The notes under the pieces: generated by a model
The model's input: the letters and a program-made list of their open reading frames with translations, nothing else
The model's database searches: none
Told to the model about the DNA's origin: nothing
Position numbers and translations under genes: made by a program
Source: BRHc4a sp049323755
GTDB lineage: Bacteria; Bacillota; Desulfotomaculia; Desulfotomaculales; Desulfocucumaceae
DNA length: 64,000 bases
Direction of reading: 5' to 3'
Assembly: GCA_049323755.1 (NCBI GenBank)
Contig: JBMOPE010000013.1
Span: 19,414 to 83,413, forward strand
Shown: positions 7,779 through 16,639 of the stretch, piece after piece
Layout of the letters: each line of letters starts with the position of its first letter
Numbering within the stretch: the first letter of the stretch is position 1

Positions 7779-9242
7779 TTATGTACTTTGCGGAGTCATT
7801 GTAGAGGTTGCATCCACTGCAAGCTCTCCAAGCCTTTCTATAGCTTTCTCAACTTCATCAGACCATTTAACTGAACAGTTAAGCCGGAAATATCTTTTAT
7901 AGTGCTGGCGGGATGAAAACAGGACACCTGGAGCAATTGATATTCCATCATTAATCGCTGCATGAGAAAGCACAACTGCATCATGTCCGGAAGGCAGCTC
8001 AACCCAAAGAAAATAGCCGCCCCGGGGGCTGGATGTCCTCGTCCCCCCTGGAAAGCACCGGGCTACCTTATTTTGGAACAACCCGATATTTTCCTCATAT
8101 TGTTTTCGAAGACGGCGCAAATGACTTTTCAGCCCCCCATTTTTCAAATAAGAAGCCAGTGCCATTTGCAGGGCCGCAGGTGTGGCAAGCACCGACATTC
8201 CGTAACAGCGCCGGATGTCGTCTGTGTGCCGCCCCCCGGCCAGCCACGCCACCCGGTAGCCCGGCGCAAGCATTTTGCTAAAGCTTCCCACATAAAGCAC
8301 AGTATTGGGAGATATTGCTTTTATAGGCCGCGGCCTGTATGAATCGAAGGTCAGCTCTCCAAATGTGTCATCCTCTATAACCGGAAGGCTGTGGCATGCA
8401 CAAAGTTCAGCCAGTTTCTCTTTATTAACATCCGGCATGGAAGCCCCTGTCGGATTTGAATAGCTGGAAGACAAAAGCACACAGGCCGGACGGACCCCCT
8501 CCTGTAACAGGGTATGCAGCGTATTAACGTCCAGCCCGCTCTGAGGATTACATGGAATTTCAACGGCCCTCAGGCTGAAGAACTGCAGCAAGCCGTAAAA
8601 GCCGTAATATCCGGGTGATTCAACTGCAACAATATCACCGGGGCGGGCCACAGCCCTCAGGGCAAGCATCAAAGCCTGGGTTGCCCCACTGGTAACAAGG
8701 ATCTCATCCTCCCGGGTTATACACCCCGCCTCTATCATCCACTTTGAAATCATTTCCCGTAAAGATTCATCTCCACCCCCAATATTATACCGGTTAAGAT
8801 ATTCCGGGCTACTACGGGCGACTCTGGCCAGATGTATGCTCAAATCATCATTTGGGAAATAATCAGGTGCAGGCATCCCGGCGCCCAGGGGAAAAACATC
8901 CCCTTTAAGGGACTGGATGGCGAGCCGCTCTATAGCCTCAGGAATTATCACGGCTTCAGTCCTCAGCTCAATACCGGACTGGCTGGCCTCGGGCGGTCTC
9001 ACCCACGGGCGGGCGGAGCGGAGAATTTGGGGGCGAACATAGTAACCGCTTCGCGGCCTGCCTTCAATCAGCCCCATATCCTCCAGGCGGCGATACCCCT
9101 CCAGCACCGTCATAATGCTAACCCCCGCCTGTTTGGCCATCGAGCGGACAGAAGGCACACATTCACCATCCTTAAGTGTTCCTAAACTGACAAGATCCTG
9201 TATTCTGCTGACAATCCGATCATATTTCTTAATAACCCTCAC
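7779..9242 (-). CDS. MocR-type regulator: GntR winged helix fused to an aminotransferase fold
   Basis: A 487-residue fusion. Residues about 1-75 form a GntR winged helix (GVSIMTVLEGYRRLEDMGLI). The rest is a fold-type I PLP domain with the lysine in GSFSKMLAPGYR and substrate/PLP motifs SSSYSNPTGASMP and VIEDDTFGEL. MocR proteins usually sense an amino acid or vitamin B6 through the PLP domain and control a neighbouring gene and themselves. It is divergent from a GNAT acetyltransferase, the likely target. GTG start at 9242. The palindrome at 9272-9304 lies just upstream. Confidence 0.9.
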   Translation of the reverse strand: MRVIKKYDRIVSRIQDLVSLGTLKDGECVPSVRSMAKQAGVSIMTVLEGYRRLEDMGLIEGRPRSGYYVRPQILRSARPWVRPPEASQSGIELRTEAVIIPEAIERLAIQSLKGDVFPLGAGMPAPDYFPNDDLSIHLARVARSSPEYLNRYNIGGGDESLREMISKWMIEAGCITREDEILVTSGATQALMLALRAVARPGDIVAVESPGYYGFYGLLQFFSLRAVEIPCNPQSGLDVNTLHTLLQEGVRPACVLLSSSYSNPTGASMPDVNKEKLAELCACHSLPVIEDDTFGELTFDSYRPRPIKAISPNTVLYVGSFSKMLAPGYRVAWLAGGRHTDDIRRCYGMSVLATPAALQMALASYLKNGGLKSHLRRLRKQYEENIGLFQNKVARCFPGGTRTSSPRGGYFLWVELPSGHDAVVLSHAAINDGISIAPGVLFSSRQHYKRYFRLNCSVKWSDEVEKAIERLGELAVDATSTMTPQST

Positions 9243-9271
9243 CCCCGCCCGAAGCTTATAATAGGCAAATA

Positions 9272-9304
9272 TATAACAGTTGTATTATTATTGCAACTGT
9301 TATA
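9272..9304. promoter_or_regulatory. 11-bp inverted repeat, likely operator of the MocR regulator
   Basis: tataacagttg (9272-9282) and caactgttata (9294-9304) are perfect inverted copies separated by 11 bases, with centres two helical turns apart. A second motif, taggcaa, appears as a direct repeat beside both arms (near 9262 and 9303). The position, 30 bases ahead of the regulator and 100 bases ahead of the divergent GNAT gene, fits autoregulation plus control of the GNAT gene. Confidence 0.6.
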
Positions 9305-9402
9305 GGCAATTTTTTTATAAACTGTACCTTTCTTTTGATAACTAATTGGAGATATCATCACTACACAGTAAAATTTAATCCACTATAGGGGAAGGTGATC
9401 AA

Positions 9403-9894
9403 ATGCCCGCCATTCGGGAAATGAAAAAGGAGGACCGTATCGAGGTTATAGATATCTTTAATTATTATGTTGAAAATAGTTATGCCGCTTATCCGGAGAC
9501 AGTAATACCCTATGAATTCTTCGAAGAGATATTTATGAAGGCCGAAGGCTATCCCCGGGCAGTTATAGAAAATGAAGACGGTTTTATTGCCGGTTTTGCC
9601 CTGCTAAGGCCGTATAATCCTATACCGGCTTTCAGAGACACCGCAGAGATTTCATACTTTGTCAAAACAGGTATGACTGGTCTGGGGCTGGGATCACTTA
9701 TGTTAAATTTCCTGGTTGACAAGGCCCGGTTAATAGGCATAAAAAATATACTGGCCGGAATTTCCTCCTTAAATGAAGGCAGTATACGGTTTCACAGCAA
9801 AAAGGGATTTAATGAATGCGGGCGGTTTAACGGTATAGGGATTAAAAAAGGGCATTATTTCGGTGTAGTTTGGATGCAGTTGGAAATTAAATAA
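9403..9894 (+). CDS. GNAT N-acetyltransferase, phosphinothricin-acetyltransferase-like
   Basis: A 163-residue single-domain GNAT enzyme. The acetyl-CoA loop region reads VKTGMTGLGLGSLMLNFLVD and the C-terminal part has the family pattern NEGSIRFHSKKGF. The N-terminal IREMKKEDRIEVIDIFNYYVENS resembles the PAT/YwnH group that acetylates small amines or amino-acid analogues. GGGGAAGGTG lies before ATG. It is divergent from the MocR regulator and probably controlled by it. A dispersed repeat begins at its stop codon. Confidence 0.85.
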   Translation: MPAIREMKKEDRIEVIDIFNYYVENSYAAYPETVIPYEFFEEIFMKAEGYPRAVIENEDGFIAGFALLRPYNPIPAFRDTAEISYFVKTGMTGLGLGSLMLNFLVDKARLIGIKNILAGISSLNEGSIRFHSKKGFNECGRFNGIGIKKGHYFGVVWMQLEIK

Positions 9895-10130
9895 ACGCCC
9901 TTCGGGCGTTGCCGCTCTGTATCTGCGGCAGTTATCAAGCATTTTTCATGGGTCCTTGGGATTGGGGATTAGGGATTGGGGATTAGGGATTGGGAAAAAT
10001 TCAATTACTACATTTTGCCTATACAATCCCAATCCCCGATCTAACATTGTCTTTAGCCGGAGAGATCATCAGTTTGATGGGGATGATCCAACTTCCAACC
10101 TCCGGCCTCCAACTTCTAATTTAGGGTGGC
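9894..10130 (+). repeat. Dispersed double-hairpin/G-rich repeat, copy A
   Basis: The longest of four copies. Order: hairpin 1 (aacgccc/gggcgtt, 9894-9910), hairpin 2 (gccgc/gcggc, 9911-9929), the conserved segment tcaagcatttttcatgggtc, then about 45 bases of alternating gggattggggattagg units, then an inverted scrap of the same units near 10021-10040 and the block ttagccggagagatcatcag near 10052. It fills the space between the GNAT stop and the SecA stop. Confidence 0.8.
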
Positions 10131-10131
10131 T

Positions 10132-12438
10132 TCAATGTCTTTTACCAAAAATATTCTTGTTAAGAAAATGGTTGTCGTTTACTACGTATGTCCAGGTGGC
10201 TGACGGACTTTTCAGTCCCTCCCTCTCCAGGTCAATGCCCTTGTCAGTTATCTTTACATTTTTCAAGGTTTTAATTATTTCTCGCTCTATCCTAAGGGGT
10301 AATTCCTCAAATTCCTTTATCACAAGCTTATGAAATTCATCCAGGGGGTTTTTCATGCTCAGGCTCACGAGATGTATTCCTTCCCTGATGTATGCCACAT
10401 AATCCAGGTAGTCGGCCCAGCACCGGTCTATGTGGAAAAGAGTGATATGCATTTCAGCTCTTTGCAGGGTTTGTCTGCCGACGGTCCTGATTAAGCTGTT
10501 ATAGCGTTCTGGCTCCCTGGCAGAAAAAAGCTGAAGCCGGTCCTCATTCATTAAAACATCCCGGCGCCATTTGTGAATTATACGGCGCTGCTGCTCTAAT
10601 ATATACGAATATTTATTAAGAGTCTTACGCATGTCAAAATTCTGTCCGTTCACAACACGCTGGACATGATCTATTCTCCTGTTTATGACTGCCGCTTCCA
10701 ATGGCTCATCCTGCTTTAATGAGCGGTACCGGCAAGGAATTGCACTATCAATGCCGAAACGCTTTAAAAGGTCATCCTCCAGGCTTATAAAAAACCTTGA
10801 AGAACCGGGATCGCCCTGTCTGCCGGCGCGTCCTCTCAGCTGGTTGTCAACCCTTACACTCTCAAACCTGTTAGTGCCTATAACATATAGTCCCCCAAGC
10901 CCTGCCACCTTTGCCCACTCTTCCGGCCTGCCGCCTCCCAGGCGAATGTCAACTCCGCGTCCCGCCATATTTGTAGAAACGGTTACTGCCCCATACTCAC
11001 CGGCCCTGGCAATAATCTCCGCCTCCATCTCATCATTTCTTGCATTCAGGACACTGCACTGAATTCCCGCCCTTATCAGACGTTCAGCCAGCATATCTGA
11101 CTCTTCCACACTGGCAGTCCCTATCAGGATCGGCCGTCCGGTTGCATGGATATGAACAACCTCCTCAATTAGCGCCTTATATTTGGCCTCCTTATGGGTA
11201 AAAACCACGTCCGGCTGGTCTATTCTTATACAGGGGCGATTTGGGGGTATTGTTACAACCTCCAGGCTGTACGTCTCTCTAAACTCTTCTACTGATGTTT
11301 GAGCTGTGGCTGTCATGCCGCAAATCCCGGGATATAGACCTAAAAAGTGCTGCAGGGTAATGCTGCCCAAAACTCTGCCCTCCGACTGCAGGATTAGCCC
11401 CTCCTTGGCCTCAACAGCAGCCTGCAGCCCGCCGGGCCACTGCCTTCTGTCAGCAATACGGCCTGTGAGCTCATCTACAAGCTCAACCCTGCCATTGCGT
11501 ATAATATAATCCACATCCCTTTTCAGAAGTATCCCGGCATGAAGCGCGCAGTACAGATCCGTCAGCAGGTCAATGTTTTCCGTGTCATATAAATTGCCGC
11601 AGCCGGTAATGTCCTCAACTTTATCTGCACCCGCTTCAGTAAGGTAAACATTTCTCTTATACTCATCGGTTTCATAGTCAATACCATACTCAAGACTCCT
11701 TACTATCCTAACCATCCCTTCAGGGCCGCTCCCCTTGGCGGGGATCTTTCCGGCAATAACAAGCGGAACCCTGGCCTCATCTATAAGGATGGAATCGGCC
11801 TCATCAGCCACCGCAAAATTAAACGGGCGGTGGACCGGTGAATCTTTCCCGTAGCAAAGGGAATCCCGAAGGTAATCAAACCCTGCCTCCCTGCCGGACA
11901 CATAGGTGACAGCAGAGTTATAGGCAGCCCGCCTTTCCTTCATGCTCATGCCCTCTTTTACAAAGCCAGCCGACAGCCCCAGGAATCTGTATAAAGGACC
12001 CATCCAATCTGCATCACGCCTGGCAAGGTAGTCATTAAAGGCAAGAATGTGAACCCCTTTGCCCAAAAGGGCATTCAGATAGGCAGGCAGCACCGCCACA
12101 AGCGTTTTGCCCTCACCTGTCTGCATTTCCACGAGATTGCCCTGGTGCAGCGCTATCCCTGCAATTACCTGTACATCATAGGGCCGTATTCCAAGAACCC
12201 TCCATGAAGCCTCACAAACCAGGGCAAAGGCCTCCACCAGCAAATCATCCATTGATGCGCCATTCCCTGCCTCGCGGATAAGCTCCCGGGACCGTACTTT
12301 TATTTGACAGCTGTCCAGCTTTTCAATATTTATTTTTTTTATTTTATCCAGAAGCTGATAATACGGCTTCAGCTTATTTTTTGCCAGACCTTCTCCAACA
12401 TTGGAGAATAATTTTCCAATCCCTGATAAAATATGCAA
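10132..12438 (-). CDS. secA: SecA-family preprotein translocase ATPase, short/accessory form
   Basis: A 768-residue SecA. Nucleotide-binding domain 1 has MQTGEGKTLVAVLPAYLN and the DEAD-like box VADEADSILIDEA. Domain 2 has STNMAGRGVDIRLGGG and QLRGRAGRQGDPG. It is shorter than housekeeping SecA (about 830-900 residues), and the tail lacks the cysteine/histidine zinc site that binds SecB or lipids. I therefore favour an accessory SecA2-type role, although no accessory SecY is nearby. TTG start; the AGGGAGG site lies about 11 bases away. Neighbours are surface lipoproteins on the same strand. Confidence 0.88.
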   Translation of the reverse strand: MHILSGIGKLFSNVGEGLAKNKLKPYYQLLDKIKKINIEKLDSCQIKVRSRELIREAGNGASMDDLLVEAFALVCEASWRVLGIRPYDVQVIAGIALHQGNLVEMQTGEGKTLVAVLPAYLNALLGKGVHILAFNDYLARRDADWMGPLYRFLGLSAGFVKEGMSMKERRAAYNSAVTYVSGREAGFDYLRDSLCYGKDSPVHRPFNFAVADEADSILIDEARVPLVIAGKIPAKGSGPEGMVRIVRSLEYGIDYETDEYKRNVYLTEAGADKVEDITGCGNLYDTENIDLLTDLYCALHAGILLKRDVDYIIRNGRVELVDELTGRIADRRQWPGGLQAAVEAKEGLILQSEGRVLGSITLQHFLGLYPGICGMTATAQTSVEEFRETYSLEVVTIPPNRPCIRIDQPDVVFTHKEAKYKALIEEVVHIHATGRPILIGTASVEESDMLAERLIRAGIQCSVLNARNDEMEAEIIARAGEYGAVTVSTNMAGRGVDIRLGGGRPEEWAKVAGLGGLYVIGTNRFESVRVDNQLRGRAGRQGDPGSSRFFISLEDDLLKRFGIDSAIPCRYRSLKQDEPLEAAVINRRIDHVQRVVNGQNFDMRKTLNKYSYILEQQRRIIHKWRRDVLMNEDRLQLFSAREPERYNSLIRTVGRQTLQRAEMHITLFHIDRCWADYLDYVAYIREGIHLVSLSMKNPLDEFHKLVIKEFEELPLRIEREIIKTLKNVKITDKGIDLEREGLKSPSATWTYVVNDNHFLNKNIFGKRH

Positions 12439-12516
12439 TATTTAATTACCCTCCCTGAAAATCATAGCATTAATAATACAAGCGAAATCCAACCGGCTCT
12501 TTCGCTTATTGTAGGA

Positions 12517-12843
12517 CTAGCTATGATTTGCAGCAGGGTATTCAGGCCTTTTATTCATTTGGAAGAGAATGAAGATGAGAATACTGGTAAAGTAGATTAT
12601 TTCGGGGGAAATATTCCTATATGCTGATACATTGGGAGAAAGGGAAGAAAAAAGCATACTGGCGCTGATGAGTGAAATAAGTATAGTATACTTATAAATT
12701 GCCACAGTAATTTCATAGGCACAAAAAAAACCACCTGCTGAAAACCTGACTGGTTTTTCTGCGGCAATATTAAAGAGTCCCGCCAATAATACTGGCAGGC
12801 ATATAAAACTAAACAATACTATTAACAGGTCATAAAAAACCAT
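12517..12843 (-). CDS. Small hypothetical membrane protein
   Basis: A 108-residue protein with three hydrophobic stretches (about 5-27, 38-66, 82-95), beginning MVFYDLLIVLFSFICLP. No family recognised. It lies between the DUF3298 lipoprotein and secA on the same strand, about 80 bases ahead of secA. A weak GAAGTGA site lies 8-9 bases before ATG. The overlapping rightward frame has no credible start. Coding status is likely but not certain. Confidence 0.5.
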   Translation of the reverse strand: MVFYDLLIVLFSFICLPVLLAGLFNIAAEKPVRFSAGGFFCAYEITVAIYKYTILISLISASMLFSSLSPNVSAYRNISPEIIYFTSILIFILFQMNKRPEYPAANHS

Positions 12844-12958
12844 AAACAGATCACTTCTTGATGTCTTATAATTTTAAGAAATATTCACCTTAATTATATC
12901 ATAATGGCTTTACAGGGTTATATCAGGTTATGCTAACCAAAGCGCCAGGCAGCAGGGC

Positions 12959-14398
12959 CTACTCCAGTGCCTGGTAAAAATCCTCTCCCAGCAGCGCCAC
13001 ATCTATAGATGCGAAGAAGCTTTCATTTTCAATAAGGGTGCCCTTATTGAAAATAACATGTATCATGTATTCGTCGTAATAAAACAATCCCTTTTGGGCC
13101 AGGGCTTCATAGTTTTCCAGGTTTGCCTTCCCATGCCCCATTTCGCGAAGCTGTCTGTTAACCTCGCCAAGTATTGTCTTATGGCAGCCCGGCATGCCTG
13201 CAAGCACTTCTTTAAAGGAAAACTCCCTTCCATTTTTTATGTCATAACAGTACGAGCTTAGCCGGAATACATGATCTCTGCCGGGAATGAATTCTACATC
13301 CCTTTCCACAATGCACACTTTTCCGGCAAAATTGGCGGCCCTTTCGGTATGCCTTGTTTTAACGGGCATAGGCCCCCCCTCTTTTAACTGAACTGCTGCA
13401 GCCTCTTTTATAAACCTGTCGTCGTTAATAAACTCCCTTGCCCTTTCCTCCATTTTCCTGTTAAGCTTTTCTTCAAATGCCTTATCAGAAAGCCCCCTAA
13501 ATTCAAAATAATTTGCCTCTGTGGTATATCCTTTTCCTGAATCCCCCAGCCTTTTATTAACTATCTCCAGGTCATTTGGGAGCCACTTTCTTTTTAGCCT
13601 TTCTGCAGTATAAAGCTTTTTGCCGGGTGCAGCGTACCTGTCATAAACCTCAATAAAACCACCAAGCTTATGAAAAGGTATCCTGAATTCATTGCTGAAA
13701 TCATGCGAATAAAACCAGCCATTATCCGGATTAAAGCATATTACAAGCTCACTCTCATTAATAAAAAACTCCTCGCTGCCGGTAATGCCCGGGAAAGGCC
13801 TGACCAGGCTGGACTCGTCGAGGTTTTCCCTTATAATCCGCTCTGTAATGGCGCTGTTAACCAGGCCTTGGTAATCAGCGTCCTTTACGAACAGATCCTT
13901 TAGTTTTAGCCTGTTCCCGGTATTAAGGTCATATACATAAGCCTTAACCCACGTTTTGTGATTGACGCTATCAACAACATGAAAGTAATGGCAAACACTA
14001 AGTATGTTATTGTAATTACCGTGAACATTATATCCCCCGTGCTGCATTTCAGGAGTTCTGCCGGTTTTTCCACCCCCGTTTGCCGTCCCTGGGGCTGATA
14101 AAACACCGGTATAGGCGGCAACAGTATTTTTAATCTCAGCGTTTATCTTCTCCTGTATTGCCTTATCAAGTAAACCTTCAATTTCAGGGTAGAATACCTC
14201 GAGATTATCCTGCAACCGCCTCTCATTGATACTAACTCCGTTTTCAACCAGGTAGGTTTTATCACTTTTTACCGGACTGGCTGAAATTGTGCTGACAGTT
14301 TCCTGCCGGGCCGGCTCCACAGGCTGCTGCCTGCTTAAGGAGCCGCAGGCCGGGATAAAAAAGGTCAGAGCTAAAATTAATACGTATTTTCTAATCAT
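12959..14398 (-). CDS. Lipoprotein with DUF3298/RsiV-like domains
   Basis: A 479-residue predicted lipoprotein with signal peptide and lipobox FIPAC near residue 17. The body resembles the DUF4163/DUF3298 fold seen in RsiV and PdaC: a YPEIEGLLDKAIQEKIN-type helix, a repeated FHVVDSVNHKTWVKAYVYDLNTG strand pattern with LKLKDLFV, and a final FNKGTL/E motif. Two copies of the fold appear to be present (about 50-250 and 270-470). Its ATG follows the PstS-like gene by 10 bases with GAGG inside, so the two form an operon. Role unknown, probably on the outer membrane-surface face. A shorter relative is at 57135-57746. Confidence 0.75.
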   Translation of the reverse strand: MIRKYVLILALTFFIPACGSLSRQQPVEPARQETVSTISASPVKSDKTYLVENGVSINERRLQDNLEVFYPEIEGLLDKAIQEKINAEIKNTVAAYTGVLSAPGTANGGGKTGRTPEMQHGGYNVHGNYNNILSVCHYFHVVDSVNHKTWVKAYVYDLNTGNRLKLKDLFVKDADYQGLVNSAITERIIRENLDESSLVRPFPGITGSEEFFINESELVICFNPDNGWFYSHDFSNEFRIPFHKLGGFIEVYDRYAAPGKKLYTAERLKRKWLPNDLEIVNKRLGDSGKGYTTEANYFEFRGLSDKAFEEKLNRKMEERAREFINDDRFIKEAAAVQLKEGGPMPVKTRHTERAANFAGKVCIVERDVEFIPGRDHVFRLSSYCYDIKNGREFSFKEVLAGMPGCHKTILGEVNRQLREMGHGKANLENYEALAQKGLFYYDEYMIHVIFNKGTLIENESFFASIDVALLGEDFYQALE

Positions 14399-14408
14399 CC
14401 GGCCAACC

Positions 14409-15278
14409 TCACTTTACCGGCACATACCCGGCATTCTCCACCAGTGCCTGGCCCTCCTTACTCAGAACCCATTTCAAAAGCTTTCTTGCCGGGCTGTTTT
14501 CCGGCTCACTCTTTCTGATTACCGCGTAATAAGCTATTGAAAAGGGATATTCCCCTCTCATTATGCTTTTCTTTTCGGGCTTAACCCCGTTTATGCCAAT
14601 CATCTTTATGGTATCCTTATTGTACATATCCCGCGCATAATAGTATACGGAATACCCCAGCGCCCTGTCGGAATTGTCATAGCCCGCCACCTTTTCAATA
14701 AGGTCGCCCATGCCTGCCGGGACATATTCTTTCCTGGGCTCCGCCATTTTCAGGTTTTTCATAACCATATTCTCCATAATAGTCTGGCTGCCGGAGTTCC
14801 TGGGCCTCTGGTAAGCAACTATCTCCCTGTCCGGTCCCCCGGCTTCCTTCCAGTTTACTATACTGCCCTGGTATATTCCCTGTACCTGCTCCACTGTCAG
14901 AGTATCTACAGGGTTTTTAACATTTACAAGGAAAACAAATGCATCCTTAACCACCGGCACAACCTCAAGATCGATGTTTTTCTCCTTTGCCAGGGCCAGT
15001 TCATCCGGTGAGGGCTCGGTAACAAAGATAATGTCCGCACTGCCCTCTATAAGGTTTACGTATGCTCTGTGAGTTTTATTATGCTTAACAAACTGTTTTG
15101 CCTCCTCGCCGCTCATGCCAAGGAGCCCGGAAGCCAGACCCTCGGAAAGAGGTATTGTTACCGTTGAGCCATCCACCCTGGGATAACTGTCCCTGGTAAA
15201 GGGCTCCTTTTTCTCCTGCCCGCACCCGGCGATTATGAAAAGCAGCAATACAGCCAGAGTAATAATACTTTTTCTCAC
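14409..15278 (-). CDS. PstS-like phosphate-type substrate-binding lipoprotein
   Basis: A 289-residue lipoprotein with lipobox FIIAGC at about residue 19. The core has PBP-like motifs DGSTVTIPLSEGLASGLLG and YQRPRNSGSQTIMENMV, the latter a typical oxyanion-binding loop of PstS-family proteins. No PstCAB genes are nearby, so it may act as an orphan binding or sensing protein together with the coupled DUF3298 lipoprotein. GTG start with AGGAGG 8 bases upstream. Confidence 0.82.
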   Translation of the reverse strand: MRKSIITLAVLLLFIIAGCGQEKKEPFTRDSYPRVDGSTVTIPLSEGLASGLLGMSGEEAKQFVKHNKTHRAYVNLIEGSADIIFVTEPSPDELALAKEKNIDLEVVPVVKDAFVFLVNVKNPVDTLTVEQVQGIYQGSIVNWKEAGGPDREIVAYQRPRNSGSQTIMENMVMKNLKMAEPRKEYVPAGMGDLIEKVAGYDNSDRALGYSVYYYARDMYNKDTIKMIGINGVKPEKKSIMRGEYPFSIAYYAVIRKSEPENSPARKLLKWVLSKEGQALVENAGYVPVK

Positions 15279-15436
15279 TGATTAAACCTCCTGCAATCAT
15301 TTTACCCATAATGTTAAGACGCAAATTTTACCAGTGGTGTTCCACCCTGAGTACCGTATGTGGAAAACATTATGTTACAATAAGTGAGTGAATATCATAA
15401 TTTGCAATTTAGTAAAAGGAAGGCCCGGTTTGCAAT

Positions 15437-16300
15437 ATGAGAATTCTTTATCTTTTACTGACGGCATTTGTATTACTAATTAGCGCCTCCTGCGTTAAAA
15501 TTGACAGTACGGCAGTTACCGGGGTTAACAGTGCCCCCCCGGAGCAACTGATTAATCAGGCTGGCGGGACAGTGGCGGAAAGAATAGCGCCCCCAAAAGA
15601 ATTTACAAGAATTGAAGCCGAGGCGGGTTCCTTCGGCCAGTACCTGAGAAACCTTCCTCTTAAGCCCCACGGGTCTGAGGTAAAGTATTACAACGGTTCT
15701 GTGAAACAAAGGGACTCCCACGCGGCGGTGATTGACCTGGACGTGGGTGACAGAGACCTACAGCAGTGCGCCGACGCGGTTATACGGCTCAGGGCCGAGT
15801 ACCTGTACGGAAAAGGGCAGTATAACAAAATTCATTTTAACTTTACCAATGGATTTAATGCTGACTATTCCAGGTGGATGCAGGGAAACAGGATTGTGGT
15901 GGAAAATAATAATGCCTACTGGGTCAGTAAAACGGGCTATTCTAAAGACTATAACAGCTTCAGGAAATATCTGGACATGGTATTTGCCTACGCGGGAACA
16001 CTCTCTCTGTCCATGGAAATGCAAAAGGTTTCTATTGAGGATATAAAGATAGGAGACGTGTTTCTTAAGGGCGAGGACCCGGGCCACTGTGTAATAATAA
16101 TAGACATGGCGGAGGATAAGGCCACGGGGGAGAAAGTGTTCCTCATAGCGCAAAGCTATATGCCCGCCCAGGATATACATATTCTTAAAAATCCCGGCGA
16201 CCAAATAATAAGCCCCTGGTATCCGGTGGATTTCGGGGAAACACTGAAAACTCCCGAGTGGACCTTTAATAAAAGCCAGCTTTTCAGATTTCGGGAATAA
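15437..16300 (+). CDS. DUF4846-family lipoprotein
   Basis: A 287-residue predicted lipoprotein with lipobox ISASC near residue 19. The body matches my memory of DUF4846: FGQYLRNLPLKP, the repeated QCADAVIRLRAEYLY stretch, HFNFTNGF, GDVFLKGEDPGHCVIIIDMA and IAQSYMPAQDIHIL. The invariant-looking Cys in GHC and the preceding Ser/Asp may matter for activity, but no reaction is established. AGGAAGG lies about 11 bases before ATG. It is divergent from the PstS-like gene. Confidence 0.8.
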   Translation: MRILYLLLTAFVLLISASCVKIDSTAVTGVNSAPPEQLINQAGGTVAERIAPPKEFTRIEAEAGSFGQYLRNLPLKPHGSEVKYYNGSVKQRDSHAAVIDLDVGDRDLQQCADAVIRLRAEYLYGKGQYNKIHFNFTNGFNADYSRWMQGNRIVVENNNAYWVSKTGYSKDYNSFRKYLDMVFAYAGTLSLSMEMQKVSIEDIKIGDVFLKGEDPGHCVIIIDMAEDKATGEKVFLIAQSYMPAQDIHILKNPGDQIISPWYPVDFGETLKTPEWTFNKSQLFRFRE

Positions 16301-16315
16301 TAATTTGCACATGTA

Positions 16316-16344
16316 TTGCCTTTTCTGTTTTAGTAAGATATAAT
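16316..16344 (+). promoter_or_regulatory. Sigma-A-type promoter of the candidate small RNA
   Basis: TTGCCT (16316-16321), a 17-base spacer and TATAAT (16339-16344) form a near-consensus promoter. The start is expected near 16351, 290 bases ahead of the nearest open reading frame. Confidence 0.75.
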
Positions 16345-16350
16345 ATTTCC

Positions 16351-16557
16351 ATTATTGATCAGGAGTTTTGCAGTATGTCTGAGCGTGTGCTTAACTAGCC
16401 AATTTTATATTGGTCCGCGTATGCGGGCCTGAAAAATTCCATGGCACCCTTCAAGGGTAGTTTTGCCGTGTGATTTTTCAGGTGCTGGTTAAGAGACACA
16501 CAGGGCTTTTTAATCAATACAGGCAAAAAATGCCGTGCCGGTGTCGCACGGGTTTTT
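16351..16557 (+). ncRNA. Candidate structured small RNA or leader, about 205 nt
   Basis: Between a strong promoter and an intrinsic terminator lies a four-way-junction-like fold. P1 pairs gtgtgcttaac (16385-16395) with gttaag and cacac (16488-16493, 16497-16501). P2 is ccaat/attgg (16399-16413). P3 is ccgc/gcgg (16415-16426). P4 is cctgaaaaa/tttttcagg (16428-16436, 16474-16482), which encloses catggca/tgccgtg and accctt/aagggt hairpins. The terminator stem ccgtgc/gcacgg (16532-16550) is followed by six T. No open frame fills it. It matches no riboswitch class I can recall. It may be an independent sRNA or an attenuating leader of the MutS2-like gene. Confidence 0.65.
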
Positions 16558-16570
16558 TATGCCCATTTTG

Positions 16571-16610
16571 AGGCCATAGACGGGTGTGTTTCCGTTCATG
16601 GCTTTTTTAT
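16571..16610 (+). terminator. Second tandem terminator ahead of the MutS2-like gene
   Basis: gccat-ag-acgg (16573-16583) pairs with ccgt-tc-atggc (16592-16602), a stem with two mismatches, followed by TTTTTT. Together with the terminator at 16530-16557 it makes a double stop 30 bases before the next coding region. Confidence 0.65.
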
Positions 16611-16639
16611 TTCCAAAATTAGAAAGGGGTTTTAAATAA

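Noticed and set aside
9952..9995. Tandem gggattggggatt units as a possible CRISPR or telomere-like array
   Set aside because: Units are only 6-8 bases long with no spacers; they belong to the dispersed repeat that recurs elsewhere.
16351..16557. Calling the small RNA 6S RNA
   Set aside because: The fold is a multi-branched junction, not a long rod with a central bubble, and no conserved 6S sequence could be confirmed.
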